From: Bradyrhizobium sp. ORS 375
GTDB lineage: Bacteria; Pseudomonadota; Alphaproteobacteria; Rhizobiales; Xanthobacteraceae
Direction of reading: 5' to 3'
Assembly: GCF_000239775.1 (NCBI RefSeq)
Contig: NZ_CAFI01000475.1
Coordinates: 1-62,175 of the forward strand
DNA: 62,175 nucleotides
Shown: positions 29,854 to 38,402 of the stretch, piece by piece
Layout of the letters: the number at the start of each line of letters is the position of its first letter
How positions within the stretch are numbered: the first letter of the stretch is position 1
The notes under the pieces: generated by a model
What the model was told of the DNA's origin: nothing
The model's input: only the letters and a program-made list of their open reading frames with translations
Databases searched by the model: none
Position numbers and translations under genes: made by a program

Positions 29854-30510
29854 ATGTTCTTCATGCGCAAGCCCACCGCCATGCCGAGCGCCGCCGAGGC
29901 GCTGCCCGGCCGTGCCCAGCCGATCCCCACGGCCACGAAGCATTTCGTCAACGGCCGCGCGCTGCTGCCGCCCTATCCCGCCGGCCTCGAGCAGGCCGTG
30001 TTCGGGCTCGGCTGCTTCTGGGGCGCGGAACGCAAGTTCTGGCAGCTCGGGGATGGCGTCCACGTCACGGCGGTCGGCTATGCCGGCGGCCATACGCCGA
30101 ACCCGACCTATGAGGAGGTGTGCTCGGGTCTGACCGCGCACACCGAGGTCGTGCTGGTGGTGTTCGATCCCAAGCTCATCTCCTATGAGCGTCTCTTGAA
30201 GACGTTCTGGGAGAGTCACGACCCGACCCAGGGCATGCGCCAGGGCAACGATGTCGGCACGCAATATCGCTCGGCGGTCTACACCTTCAGCGAGGCCCAG
30301 CGCGAGACGGCCGAGGCCTCGAAGCAGGCCTATGAGCAGGCGTTGCGCGCCAAGGGCCTCGGCGTCATCACCACCGAGATCGCCCCGGCGGGGCCGTTCT
30401 ACTTCGCCGAGGATTATCACCAGCAGTATCTGGCCAAGAATCCGGCCGGCTATTGCGGCCTCGGCGGCACCGGTGTCGCCTGCCCGATCGGCGTCGGCGT
30501 GAACGCGTAG
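29854..30510 (+). CDS. msrA: Peptide-methionine (S)-S-oxide reductase
   Basis: MsrA repairs oxidised methionine using thioredoxin. The 218-residue protein has the catalytic motif GCFWGAER (Cys54), the conserved [19 protein letters not shown] and the C-terminal resolving-cysteine tail [16 protein letters not shown]. This is the long form with N-terminal extension, as in E. coli. A TATAAT at 29781-29786 could be the -10 element of its promoter, with no obvious -35. A terminator follows the stop. Confidence 0.96.
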   Translation: MFFMRKPTAMPSAAEALPGRAQPIPTATKHFVNGRALLPPYPAGLEQAVFGLGCFWGAERKFWQLGDGVHVTAVGYAGGHTPNPTYEEVCSGLTAHTEVVLVVFDPKLISYERLLKTFWESHDPTQGMRQGNDVGTQYRSAVYTFSEAQRETAEASKQAYEQALRAKGLGVITTEIAPAGPFYFAEDYHQQYLAKNPAGYCGLGGTGVACPIGVGVNA

Positions 30511-30547
30511 GTCCGCTACATTGGTTGCTTTGGCTTGAACATCAGAG

Positions 30548-30582
30548 CCCTCTCCCACGCCGCGGGAGAGGGTCTTTTCTTT
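30548..30582 (+). terminator. Intrinsic terminator after msrA
   Basis: A hairpin CCCTCTCCC/GGGAGAGGG (30548-30556 with 30564-30572) is followed by the T-rich run TCTTTTCTTT. It lies 38 bases after the msrA stop. Confidence 0.85.
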
Positions 30583-30694
30583 GGCAGGCTCCGCATCGGT
30601 GCACGCTTGCGCGCCTTGCCAACTACACGCGCCAACGGTTTGTTAACCTTAACCGCGCATGACTAGGGCACATCCTCATTCAGGGATTGTTCGA

Positions 30695-31405
30695 GTGCGC
30701 GCGTATTTCCTTCCGGTCATTGCCATCCTTTCCACGGTCCTGCTGTCGGGCTGCATCACGGCGTCCCCCGTCGCCGTCGGCCAGCCGCAGAGCGATCTCG
30801 ATGCCATGGCCTATGGGACTCCTTCGACCGGCCCGGTTGCCGCCACCGGGCAGGGCGGAGCGATTCCCGCGTTGCGCAACTCGTTCGCCGCCGCCCCGCG
30901 TGGCGCCGCTGTCATGCCCGTCGGCTATGCGCCGGCGCGCCATGACTCCGCGTACCATCTCGATGCCGGCGACAAGCTGCGCGTCGTCGTCTACGGCCAG
31001 GAGGGTCTGACCAACACCTATGCGATCGATGCGTCCGGCTCGATCACGATGCCGCTGATCGGCAGCGTGCCGGCGCGTGGCCGCACCACCGCCGGCCTTG
31101 CCGCCGAGATCACCGCCAAGCTGCGCAACGGCTACATCCGCGAGCCGTCAGTGGCGGTCGAGATCGAGGCCTATCGCCCGTTCTTCATCCTCGGCGAGGT
31201 GCAGGCGCCCGGCCAATATCCTTACGTGCCCAACATGACGGTCGAGAGCGCCATCGCCATCGCCGGCGGCTTCTCGCCGCGGGCCCGGCGCGACATCGTG
31301 ACCTTGACGCACACGGACGCTGCGGGCGCAGCGCGCTACGAGGTCCCGCTCGGGACGTCGCTGAAGCCGGGTGATACGATCCAGGTCGGCGAGCGCTGGT
31401 TCTGA
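30695..31405 (+). CDS. Polysaccharide export (Wza-like) outer-membrane lipoprotein
   Basis: The protein has a lipoprotein signal (VRAYFLPVIAILSTVLLSGC, lipobox LLSGC), a Poly_export domain (YHLDAGDKLRVVVYGQEGLT, then SGSITMPLIGSVPARGRT) and an SLBB domain (FILGEVQAPGQYPYVPNMTV). It is shorter than Wza itself (about 236 residues) and probably forms part of an exopolysaccharide channel. The GTG at 30695 is preferred because AGGGA lies 8 bases upstream and it gives a compact signal peptide; the ATG at 30659 has no ribosome site. No polysaccharide genes are adjacent. Confidence 0.9.
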   Translation: MRAYFLPVIAILSTVLLSGCITASPVAVGQPQSDLDAMAYGTPSTGPVAATGQGGAIPALRNSFAAAPRGAAVMPVGYAPARHDSAYHLDAGDKLRVVVYGQEGLTNTYAIDASGSITMPLIGSVPARGRTTAGLAAEITAKLRNGYIREPSVAVEIEAYRPFFILGEVQAPGQYPYVPNMTVESAIAIAGGFSPRARRDIVTLTHTDAAGAARYEVPLGTSLKPGDTIQVGERWF

Positions 31406-31456
31406 TCGTCCGGCTGTTGAGACCGATCGCCACGCGATAGCGCGATGCTACATCCG

Positions 31457-31540
31457 CCGTCATTGCGAGCGAAGCGAAGCAATCCAGGGCTGCGCGCGCG
31501 GTCCTGGATTGCTTCGTCGCTTCGCTCCTCGCAATGACGG
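31457..31540. repeat. Long imperfect palindrome between convergent genes
   Basis: Arms of about 36 bp (CCGTCATTGCGAGCGAAGCG and on, inverted up to CGCAATGACGG) surround an 11-base GC spacer. This is a well-known type of dispersed intergenic palindrome in Bradyrhizobium. It sits between the convergent export lipoprotein and dienelactone hydrolase genes, where it may end both transcripts. Confidence 0.8.
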
Positions 31541-31549
31541 TGGTGTTGT

Positions 31550-32227
31550 TCAGCGCAGATGCTGCGCGAAGAACGCGAGGCTGCGCGTCCAGGCCAGATC
31601 GGAGCTCGGCTTGTCGTAGCTGGCGCGCTCGTCGCAGCCGAAGCCGTGCTGGGCGCCGGGATAGACGAAGATCTCGACGTCGGGCCGCTTGGCCCTGATC
31701 GTCTCCACATCGGCCAGCGGAATGCCGGTGTCCTTCTCGCCGAAATGCAACTGTGTCGGCACGGTCGGCTTGTCCTCCGCAAAGCGGACGATGGCACCGC
31801 CGTAATAGCCGACGGCGGCCTTCAGCCCGGTGAGCTTGGTCGCGGCCGCGTAGGCGATGCTGCCGCCGAGACAGAAGCCGATGATGCCGACCGCTCCCAC
31901 ATCCTTCACCGCATCGATCGCGGCCTGGGTGTCGCGCAGCATGGCCGGCCAATCGGGATTGGCGACGAATTTCCGCGCGACGGCGATTTCATCCGGCGAG
32001 TAGCCCGAGGTGAAGTCGGGCTCGACGCGATCGAAGATCGCGGGCGCGATCGCGACGTAGCCTTCGGCGGCGAGACGGTCGCAGACGTTGCGGATGTGAT
32101 GGTTGACGCCGAAGATCTCCTGGATCACCACCAGGGCGCCCTTGGGCGTCGCCGTCGGATCGGCGCGATAGGCGCCGAGCTGAAAGCCGTCCGATGCGGT
32201 GAGCTTGATGTCCTGTCCCACGTTCAC
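31550..32227 (-). CDS. Dienelactone hydrolase family protein
   Basis: A 225-residue alpha/beta hydrolase. The nucleophile elbow is GFCLGGS with Cys119, as in carboxymethylenebutenolidase, and the catalytic histidine is in YPGAQHGFGCDE near residue 202. The E36-type glutamate is in VIQEIFG. Family enzymes open dienelactones in chlorocatechol breakdown, but no aromatic pathway genes are nearby, so the physiological substrate is open. The ATG follows a plausible GGAGTG motif. Confidence 0.92.
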   Translation of the reverse strand: MNVGQDIKLTASDGFQLGAYRADPTATPKGALVVIQEIFGVNHHIRNVCDRLAAEGYVAIAPAIFDRVEPDFTSGYSPDEIAVARKFVANPDWPAMLRDTQAAIDAVKDVGAVGIIGFCLGGSIAYAAATKLTGLKAAVGYYGGAIVRFAEDKPTVPTQLHFGEKDTGIPLADVETIRAKRPDVEIFVYPGAQHGFGCDERASYDKPSSDLAWTRSLAFFAQHLR

Positions 32228-32264
32228 TCCTTAAACTTGCCGATCCCTGCGAGATCGCGGGCGG

Positions 32265-32636
32265 CTATCGCCACATCCAATTGGTGCCGTAGTCCTCTTT
32301 CCAGCCGGTCAGCCGTCCCTTGCGGAACTTGAGGAACAGGCGGTGATGGTGCGGGACCAGTCCGCTGCCGCCGAGATTGCGCAAGGCGAGAAAGGTCTCG
32401 TTGCCGGGCGAGCCATTGAGATAGACCAGCGGCTGCGCCAGCACGCGCGATGTCTCCTCGACATCCATGCCGAAGGCAAGCGGCGACACGTTGGATAACG
32501 TCGCTGTGAAAGGAGCATGGCCAGCGACGAACGGCGCGGCCTGGTGGGCTCCGATATCGCCTGCAATCAGCGGGCCAGCAAGCAGCATGGACGGAATAGC
32601 CGCGGCGAGAGCGCTTCCGTACGCAGGTATTGTCAT
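32265..32636 (-). CDS. Small exported protein of unknown function
   Basis: A 123-residue protein with a probable signal peptide (ALAAAIPSMLLAGPLIAGDI) and a soluble part with a central Asn/Gly-rich motif and PHHHRLFLKFRKGRL near the end. GAAGGAG lies upstream of the ATG. It is 37 bases upstream of the dienelactone hydrolase on the same strand, so the two may be co-transcribed. I do not recognise the family. Confidence 0.6.
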   Translation of the reverse strand: MTIPAYGSALAAAIPSMLLAGPLIAGDIGAHQAAPFVAGHAPFTATLSNVSPLAFGMDVEETSRVLAQPLVYLNGSPGNETFLALRNLGGSGLVPHHHRLFLKFRKGRLTGWKEDYGTNWMWR

Positions 32637-32892
32637 CAGCTGAACTCCTTCGCTGGCGGGCGACAGCTTGTATGTCTCTTAGCCCGTGCAGCGCCCTCAT
32701 CCCAGGGCTTCTGCGCCGCACAACGCAAAATGCCGCTTCATTTCGCACGTGGTCGTTCCAAATCCCGTTGCGTCCCCGCGCCAACACGATCATTCTTTGC
32801 ATCGGCTGGCATCGAACCGGTGGATGTCAGCATTCGAACAAACCGAACTTCGCCGTAAGCGAAGTCGTAACACCGGGCGGGGAAGAAACCAG

Positions 32893-33381
32893 ATGCCCAA
32901 TCTCACCATCAACGGGCGGACCATGTCCGTCGACGCGGCGAACGACACGCCGCTGCTATGGGTCATCCGCGAGCAGTTGCAGATGACCGGCACCAAGTTC
33001 GGCTGCGGCGCCGGGCTGTGCGGCGCCTGCACCGTGCACGTCAACGGCGAGGCGGTGCGCTCGTGCCAGACCATGGTCGGCGACGTCAAGGACAAGAAGA
33101 TCACCACCATCGAAGGCCTGTCGCAGAAGGGCGATCATCCGCTGCAGAAGGCGTGGATCGCCGAGCAAGTGCCGCAATGCGGCTACTGCCAGTCCGGCCA
33201 GATCATGCAGGCGGCTTCGCTGCTCGCCAAGACGACGAGCCCGACCAAGGAGGAGATCGTCGCGCATATGGACGGCAATCTCTGCCGCTGCATGACCTAT
33301 TCGCGGATCCAGAAGGCGATCCAGCGCGCGGCATCCGAGATGCGCACCGCCTCGAACCCCAGCGACCGGAGGGCGACATGA
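32893..33381 (+). CDS. (2Fe-2S)-binding small subunit of a molybdenum hydroxylase (IorA type)
   Basis: A 162-residue subunit with two [2Fe-2S] clusters: the plant-ferredoxin-type set CGAGLCGAC...C and the second set CGYCQSGQ...CRC. This is the isoquinoline 1-oxidoreductase alpha / xanthine-dehydrogenase small-subunit layout. It passes electrons from the molybdenum cofactor in the large subunit to an external acceptor. The start at 32893 (MPNLTINGR) begins the conserved domain; upstream in-frame codons are not family-like. Its stop overlaps the start of the large subunit (ATGA), so they are translationally coupled. Confidence 0.94.
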   Translation: MPNLTINGRTMSVDAANDTPLLWVIREQLQMTGTKFGCGAGLCGACTVHVNGEAVRSCQTMVGDVKDKKITTIEGLSQKGDHPLQKAWIAEQVPQCGYCQSGQIMQAASLLAKTTSPTKEEIVAHMDGNLCRCMTYSRIQKAIQRAASEMRTASNPSDRRAT

Positions 33382-35660
33382 ACCAGCACGTGAAAGCAGC
33401 GCCCACCATGGCCACCGATCTCAGCCGCCGCTCCTTCCTGGTCGGCACCGCCGCGACCGGCCTTGTGCTCGGCTATGCCGGCCTCGCCGATTCCGCGCTC
33501 GCCGCGACGACGCCCTCAGCCTTCGAGCCCAGCGTGTGGTACTCGATCGCCCCGGATGGCCTGGTCACCGTGACCTGCGGCAAGGCCGACATGGGCCAGC
33601 ACATCGCCTCCACGATGGCGCAGATCGTCTGCGAGGAGCTCGGCGCGGCCTGGAAGGACATGCGCGTCCAGCTCGCCTCCAACGATCCGAAGTTCAACGA
33701 CCCCGTGCTCGGCGCCCAGATCACCGGCGGCAGCTGGAGCACGATGATGAACTTCGACGCCATGAGCCGGGCCGGCGCCGCCGGGCGTATTGCGTTGACG
33801 GAGGCTGCCGCGACCGCGATGGGCGTGCCGGCCAAGGAGCTCGTGGTGCGCGACGGCGTCGTGATGCATCCGAAGTCCAAGAAGCAGATGAGCTATGCCG
33901 AGATCGTCAAGAGCGGCAAGATCACCAAGAGCTTCACGCCTGACGAGCTGAAGGCGATTACGCTGAAGACCCCCGATCAGTACACGATGATCGGCGTGTC
34001 GGTGCCGCAGATCGACATCCCATCGAAGACCAACGGCACGGCGAAATACGGCATCGATACGATGCTGCCGGGGATGGTCTACGGCAAGGTGGTCACGCCG
34101 CCGGTGCGCTTCGGCGCCACCGTCAAGTCGGTGGATGACTCGGAGGCCAAGAAGGTCCCCGGATTCATCAAGGCGGTCGTGCTCGACGACAAGACCGGCT
34201 CGACCTCGGGATGGGTGGTCGCGGTGGCCTCGACCTTCGCCAACGCCAAGAAGGCGGCGGATGCGCTGAAGATCAGCTACGACAAGGGCCCCTACGCCAA
34301 TGTCAGCACCGACACCATCATCACCGAGGCGATGCGGCTGCAGGCGCAGGACGATTCCGGGCAGTTCTTCGTCAAGGACGGCGATGCCAATGCGGCGCTG
34401 GCTGGCGCGGTCAAGGTGCTGGAGGCGGAGTACACCACCAGCATCAACATCCACGCGCCGATGGAGCCGATGAACGCGACGGCCGAGTTCAAGGGCGACA
34501 TCCTGCACATCTATTCGGGCAATCAGTTCGCGACCCGCTCCGGCGCAATTGCGGCCGGTGCGGCCGGGATCGATCCCAAGTATGTCGTGATGCACCAGGC
34601 CTGGCTCGGCGGCGGCTTCGGCCGCAGGCTCGATGCCGACATGATGGTGCCGGCGGTGCAGGCGGCGAAGGCCGTCGGCAAGCCAGTCAAGGTGATCTAC
34701 TCCCGCGAGAACGACATGACGATGGACTACTCGCGGCCGCTCACCTACCAGAAGGTCAAGGCGGGGCTCGATGCCAGCGGCAAGCTGATCGCGCTCAGCC
34801 ATGATGTCGTCTCGGCCTGGCCGACGGCGCGCTGGGGCATCCCTGACTTCCTGTCGCCCTCGGTCGACAAGAAGGGGCCGCTCGACTCGTTCACGGTCAA
34901 CGGTGCCGACTTCTTCTACACCGTGCCCAACCACCATGTGCGCGCGATCAAGAACGAGCTCGCGCATAATGCGACGCCGTCCGGGCAGCTCCGCTCGGTG
35001 GCGCCGGGTTGGACGTTCTGGGCGGTCGAGAGCATGATCGACGAGATCGCGGCGGCGGCCGGCCAGGACCCGGCGCAGTTCCGCATCGCGCTGCTCGACG
35101 GCAAGGGCAAGAACGATGGCGGCGCGCAGCGGCTGCGCAACACGCTGCTCGCGGCGATGGGCCTGTCCGGCTACGGCGCGAAGAAGCTGCCGAAGGGCGA
35201 GGGCATGGGCGTCGCCTGCGTGTCGTCGCAGGAGCGGGCGACCGCGAGCTGGACGGCGTGCGTCGCCCATGTCGCGGTGGCCGATAGCGGCGCGGTCACG
35301 GTGAAGAAGCTCACCGTGGCGACCGACGTCGGCACCCAGGTGCATCCCGACAACATCCGCGCCCAGGTCGAGGGCGCGGCGCTGTGGGGACTGTCGCTGG
35401 CGATGTACGAGAAGGCGACGATGAAGGATGGCGGCATCGAGCAGACCAACTTCGACAGCTACACGCCGCTGCGGATGAGCCAGGTGCCGGAGGTCGCGAT
35501 CGCCGTGATCGCCAATGGCGAGAAGGCGACCGGCGTCGGCGAGCCCGCGGTGACGGTGGTCGCGCCGGCGCTCGGCAACGCCATCTACAATGCCTGCGGC
35601 GCGCGGCTGCGTTCGCTGCCGATCACCGCGCAGGCGGTGAAGGCGGCGATGAAGGCCTGA
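33378..35660 (+). CDS. Molybdopterin-binding large subunit of an IorB-type hydroxylase
   Basis: A 760-residue aldehyde oxidase/xanthine dehydrogenase-family large subunit. The N-terminus has a twin-arginine signal ([20 protein letters not shown]), so the holoenzyme is probably exported folded to the periplasm. MoCo-contact motifs include [23 protein letters not shown] and [14 protein letters not shown], where the glutamate is the expected catalytic base. The substrate is an N-heterocycle or aldehyde, not predictable. There is no cytochrome or FAD subunit next to it. A strong terminator follows. Confidence 0.94.
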   Translation: MNQHVKAAPTMATDLSRRSFLVGTAATGLVLGYAGLADSALAATTPSAFEPSVWYSIAPDGLVTVTCGKADMGQHIASTMAQIVCEELGAAWKDMRVQLASNDPKFNDPVLGAQITGGSWSTMMNFDAMSRAGAAGRIALTEAAATAMGVPAKELVVRDGVVMHPKSKKQMSYAEIVKSGKITKSFTPDELKAITLKTPDQYTMIGVSVPQIDIPSKTNGTAKYGIDTMLPGMVYGKVVTPPVRFGATVKSVDDSEAKKVPGFIKAVVLDDKTGSTSGWVVAVASTFANAKKAADALKISYDKGPYANVSTDTIITEAMRLQAQDDSGQFFVKDGDANAALAGAVKVLEAEYTTSINIHAPMEPMNATAEFKGDILHIYSGNQFATRSGAIAAGAAGIDPKYVVMHQAWLGGGFGRRLDADMMVPAVQAAKAVGKPVKVIYSRENDMTMDYSRPLTYQKVKAGLDASGKLIALSHDVVSAWPTARWGIPDFLSPSVDKKGPLDSFTVNGADFFYTVPNHHVRAIKNELAHNATPSGQLRSVAPGWTFWAVESMIDEIAAAAGQDPAQFRIALLDGKGKNDGGAQRLRNTLLAAMGLSGYGAKKLPKGEGMGVACVSSQERATASWTACVAHVAVADSGAVTVKKLTVATDVGTQVHPDNIRAQVEGAALWGLSLAMYEKATMKDGGIEQTNFDSYTPLRMSQVPEVAIAVIANGEKATGVGEPAVTVVAPALGNAIYNACGARLRSLPITAQAVKAAMKA

Positions 35661-35687
35661 CGCCAACCTGCCTCCAACAAAGACTGG

Positions 35688-35717
35688 ACCGCCGGAGAGA
35701 TCCTCTCCGGCGGTTTT
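35688..35717 (+). terminator. Intrinsic terminator of the molybdenum hydroxylase operon
   Basis: A 12-bp perfect hairpin ACCGCCGGAGAG/CTCTCCGGCGGT (35688-35699 with 35703-35714) is followed by TTTT. Confidence 0.93.
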
Positions 35718-35874
35718 CATTTGGTCCGGGCAGGCTCCCAGCGTCACACAATTTGAACGATCATCTTAACCCTTCGCTCACCCGAACGCAGACAGCTTGA
35801 ACGTTCCGATTAATCCGCGTCGAACCCGTATCTGAGTAACTTGCCAGGGCAGCAAACCGCAGGGGCGAGCACGT

Positions 35875-36984
35875 ATGAGCGCGACAGCCAAGCAGACCGT
35901 GACCCAGACCGCGACCAGGCGTCATCTCCTGCTCGCGTCCGATCGCGGCGACCAGAGCAGCGAGCTGGCGCGCATCCTGCGCTCCGTCGGCGACGTCGAC
36001 CTGATGCCGACCACCGAGATTCCCGAGAACCCCGGCAACCGCTTCTCCGGCGTCATCGTCGACATCAACCTGCGCTCGCCCGAAAGCGTGCAGCGGGTGC
36101 GCAAGAAGCTGTCGTCGCGCGCCTACAGCGACGTGCCGCGGCTGTTCGTGCTGGCCGAGGCGCTGCACCACGCCACAATGCAGGCCTGGGCGCTGGGCGC
36201 GACCGACACCATCGCGCGCCCGTTCAGCGCCGCCGACGTGCTGCAGCGGGTCCGTTCGGCGCTGCCGGCCGACGACGGCTATGACGAGACCGATCGCGGC
36301 AAGCTGCTCAACCGGGGCATCGAGGCCGCGCAGGCCGTGATGGCCAAGATCTTCGAGAAGCTGCCGGAGGGCATCCCGCTGACGATGGAGGACATCGTCG
36401 CGGCCGAGAACAAGATCCTCAAGGCGATCAAGCATTCGTCCTTGCGCGAGTGGATGACCGTGGTCGGCTGCCACCACAACGACACCTATCGGCACTGCCT
36501 GTTCGTGACCGGCCTTGCGGTCGGGTTCTCGATCCATCTCGGCATGCGCGAGGACGACCAGCGCCGGCTGGTCCGCGCGTCGCTGCTGCACGACGTCGGC
36601 AAGGCCTTCATCCCGGTCGCGGTTCTGGACAAGCAGGGCAAGCTGACCGCCGAGGAGATCGCGCTGCTGCGCCAGCATCCGCGCCGCGGCTACGAGGCGC
36701 TGTCGCGGCAGGGCGGCTTCCCGCCCGAGATGCTCGACGTGATCCTGCATCACCACGAATTTCTCGACGGCTCCGGCTATCCGGACGCGCTGCACAGCGA
36801 GCAGATCAGCGACATCGTGCGCCTGACCACGATCGTCGACATCTATGCCGCGTTGATCGAGAACCGCGCCTACCGGCCGGCCTTCACCCATGCGCGTGCG
36901 TTCCAGATCATGGAGAACATGGGCTCGAAGCTCGACCAGCAGCTGCTGCAGGCGTTCCGCCCGGTCGCGATGGGCGCGCATTGA
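35875..36984 (+). CDS. HD-GYP phosphodiesterase with degenerate receiver-like domain
   Basis: A 369-residue protein. Residues 15-130 look like a receiver domain (possible phospho-site Asp63 in IVDINL), but the usual KPF near the end is RPF and the acidic pair is weak. Residues 185-340 form an HD-GYP domain: HNDTYRHC, LLHDVGK (His239-Asp240), HHHEFLDGSGYP (GYP at 301-303). HD-GYP proteins hydrolyse cyclic di-GMP or related dinucleotides. The gene stands alone, so the signal and output are unknown. Confidence 0.9.
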   Translation: MSATAKQTVTQTATRRHLLLASDRGDQSSELARILRSVGDVDLMPTTEIPENPGNRFSGVIVDINLRSPESVQRVRKKLSSRAYSDVPRLFVLAEALHHATMQAWALGATDTIARPFSAADVLQRVRSALPADDGYDETDRGKLLNRGIEAAQAVMAKIFEKLPEGIPLTMEDIVAAENKILKAIKHSSLREWMTVVGCHHNDTYRHCLFVTGLAVGFSIHLGMREDDQRRLVRASLLHDVGKAFIPVAVLDKQGKLTAEEIALLRQHPRRGYEALSRQGGFPPEMLDVILHHHEFLDGSGYPDALHSEQISDIVRLTTIVDIYAALIENRAYRPAFTHARAFQIMENMGSKLDQQLLQAFRPVAMGAH

Positions 36985-37085
36985 GACGCACGCGCTGAGA
37001 CGGCGGCTAGCTGCTGGACGCAAGTGCCTGCCCGCGCGGGCGCACTATCCTACCCGCACTCGACGGAGCAGGCGGGGGGATCGGC

Positions 37086-38384
37086 ATGAGCGCGGGGCTG
37101 GCTGACGAGGTCATTCCGGGACATATCGCGGCCACGCTGGTCGATCCGGCCTGCTACGCCGACCACCGCATCCATGACGCCTATCGCTGGCTGCGCGCCA
37201 ACAATCCGCTCGGGCGGGCCGAACTCGAGACCTTCGATCCGTTCTGGGTGGTGACCCGGCACGCCGACATTCTCAACATCAGCCGGCAGAACGACCTGTT
37301 CCACAACGCCGACCGCGCCACGACCCTGACCAACAGAGCGGTGCTGGAGCGCGTCCACAGGATCACCGGCCAGCCGAACCTGGTGCGCTCGCTAGTGCAG
37401 ATGGATGCGCCGGATCATCCGAAGTATCGCGCGCTGACGCAGGGCTGGTTCATGCCCGCCAACATCGCCAAGTTCGAGCCGCGGATCCGCGAGATCGCGC
37501 GGGCGACCGTCGACCGCATGGCGGCGAAAGCTGCGGCCAATGGCGGCGCCTGCGATTTCGTCGCAGACGTCGCGCTCGGCTATCCCTTGCACGTGATCAT
37601 GGAGATCCTCGGCGTGCCCGAGAAAGACGAGCCGCGCATGCTCAAGCTGACGCAGGAGCTGTTCGGTCCGCAGGATCCCGACACGGCGCGGGTGCGCGAG
37701 GCGCTGTCGGCGGAGGTGTTCGCGGCGATGCTGCAGGCGGTGGTCGCCGATTTCGCCGCCTACTTCGAGCGCATCACGGCGGACCGCCGGGCCCATCCGC
37801 GCGACGACCTCGCGACCGTCATTGCGAATGCACGGATCAATGGCGATGAGATGCCGCTGCACGATCGCACCAGCTACTACATGATCGTCGCCACCGCAGG
37901 TCACGACACAACGTCGTCGTCGACAGCCGGTGCAATCTGGGCGCTCGCGCAAGATCCCGCGCAGTTCGCGCGCGTGAAGGCCGATCCCGAGCTGATACCG
38001 GGACTCGTCGACGAGGCCATTCGCTGGATGACGCCGGTCAAGCACTTCATGCGCAGCGCCACCGCTGACACCGAGCTCGGCGGCCGCCGGATCGCGAAGG
38101 GCGACTGGCTGATGCTGTGTTACGCCTCGGGCAATCGCGACGAGGCCGTGTTCGACGACCCCGATACGTTCCGCAGCGACCGCAAGCCGAACCGCCATGT
38201 CGCGTTCGGCTACGGCGCGCATCTGTGTCTCGGCCAGCACCTCGCCAAGCTCGAGATGCGCATCCTGTTCGAGGAGCTGCTGCCGCGCCTGGCGTCGCTG
38301 TCGCTCGACGGCCCGGTGAAAATGACGCAGGCGACGTTCGTGAACGGGCCGACGACGCTGCCGGTGCGCGTGACGATGCGCTGA
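37086..38384 (+). CDS. Cytochrome P450
   Basis: A 432-residue soluble bacterial P450. The I-helix oxygen-binding motif is AGHDTTSSS, the ExxR is in the segment GLVDEAIRW, and the heme-binding loop is FGYGAHLCLGQ with Cys381 as ligand. A ferredoxin/reductase partner is not adjacent. It converges with an acyl-CoA ligase gene 18 bases away; a shared pathway is possible (P450s of the CYP steroid/terpenoid-degrading groups lie near such ligases), but not shown. Confidence 0.95.
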   Translation: MSAGLADEVIPGHIAATLVDPACYADHRIHDAYRWLRANNPLGRAELETFDPFWVVTRHADILNISRQNDLFHNADRATTLTNRAVLERVHRITGQPNLVRSLVQMDAPDHPKYRALTQGWFMPANIAKFEPRIREIARATVDRMAAKAAANGGACDFVADVALGYPLHVIMEILGVPEKDEPRMLKLTQELFGPQDPDTARVREALSAEVFAAMLQAVVADFAAYFERITADRRAHPRDDLATVIANARINGDEMPLHDRTSYYMIVATAGHDTTSSSTAGAIWALAQDPAQFARVKADPELIPGLVDEAIRWMTPVKHFMRSATADTELGGRRIAKGDWLMLCYASGNRDEAVFDDPDTFRSDRKPNRHVAFGYGAHLCLGQHLAKLEMRILFEELLPRLASLSLDGPVKMTQATFVNGPTTLPVRVTMR

Positions 38385-38402
38385 GCGCCGCCGCCCGCAG
38401 CC

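Noticed and set aside
30643-30654. TTAACCTTAACC just before the export lipoprotein gene as a CtrA site
   Set aside because: CtrA full sites need TTAA-N7-TTAA; here the spacing is two, so it is not a proper match.
33516-35747. A 743-codon minus-strand frame opposite the molybdenum hydroxylase large subunit
   Set aside because: His/Arg/Gly-rich shadow of a high-GC gene; the plus strand encodes the conserved MoCo motifs.
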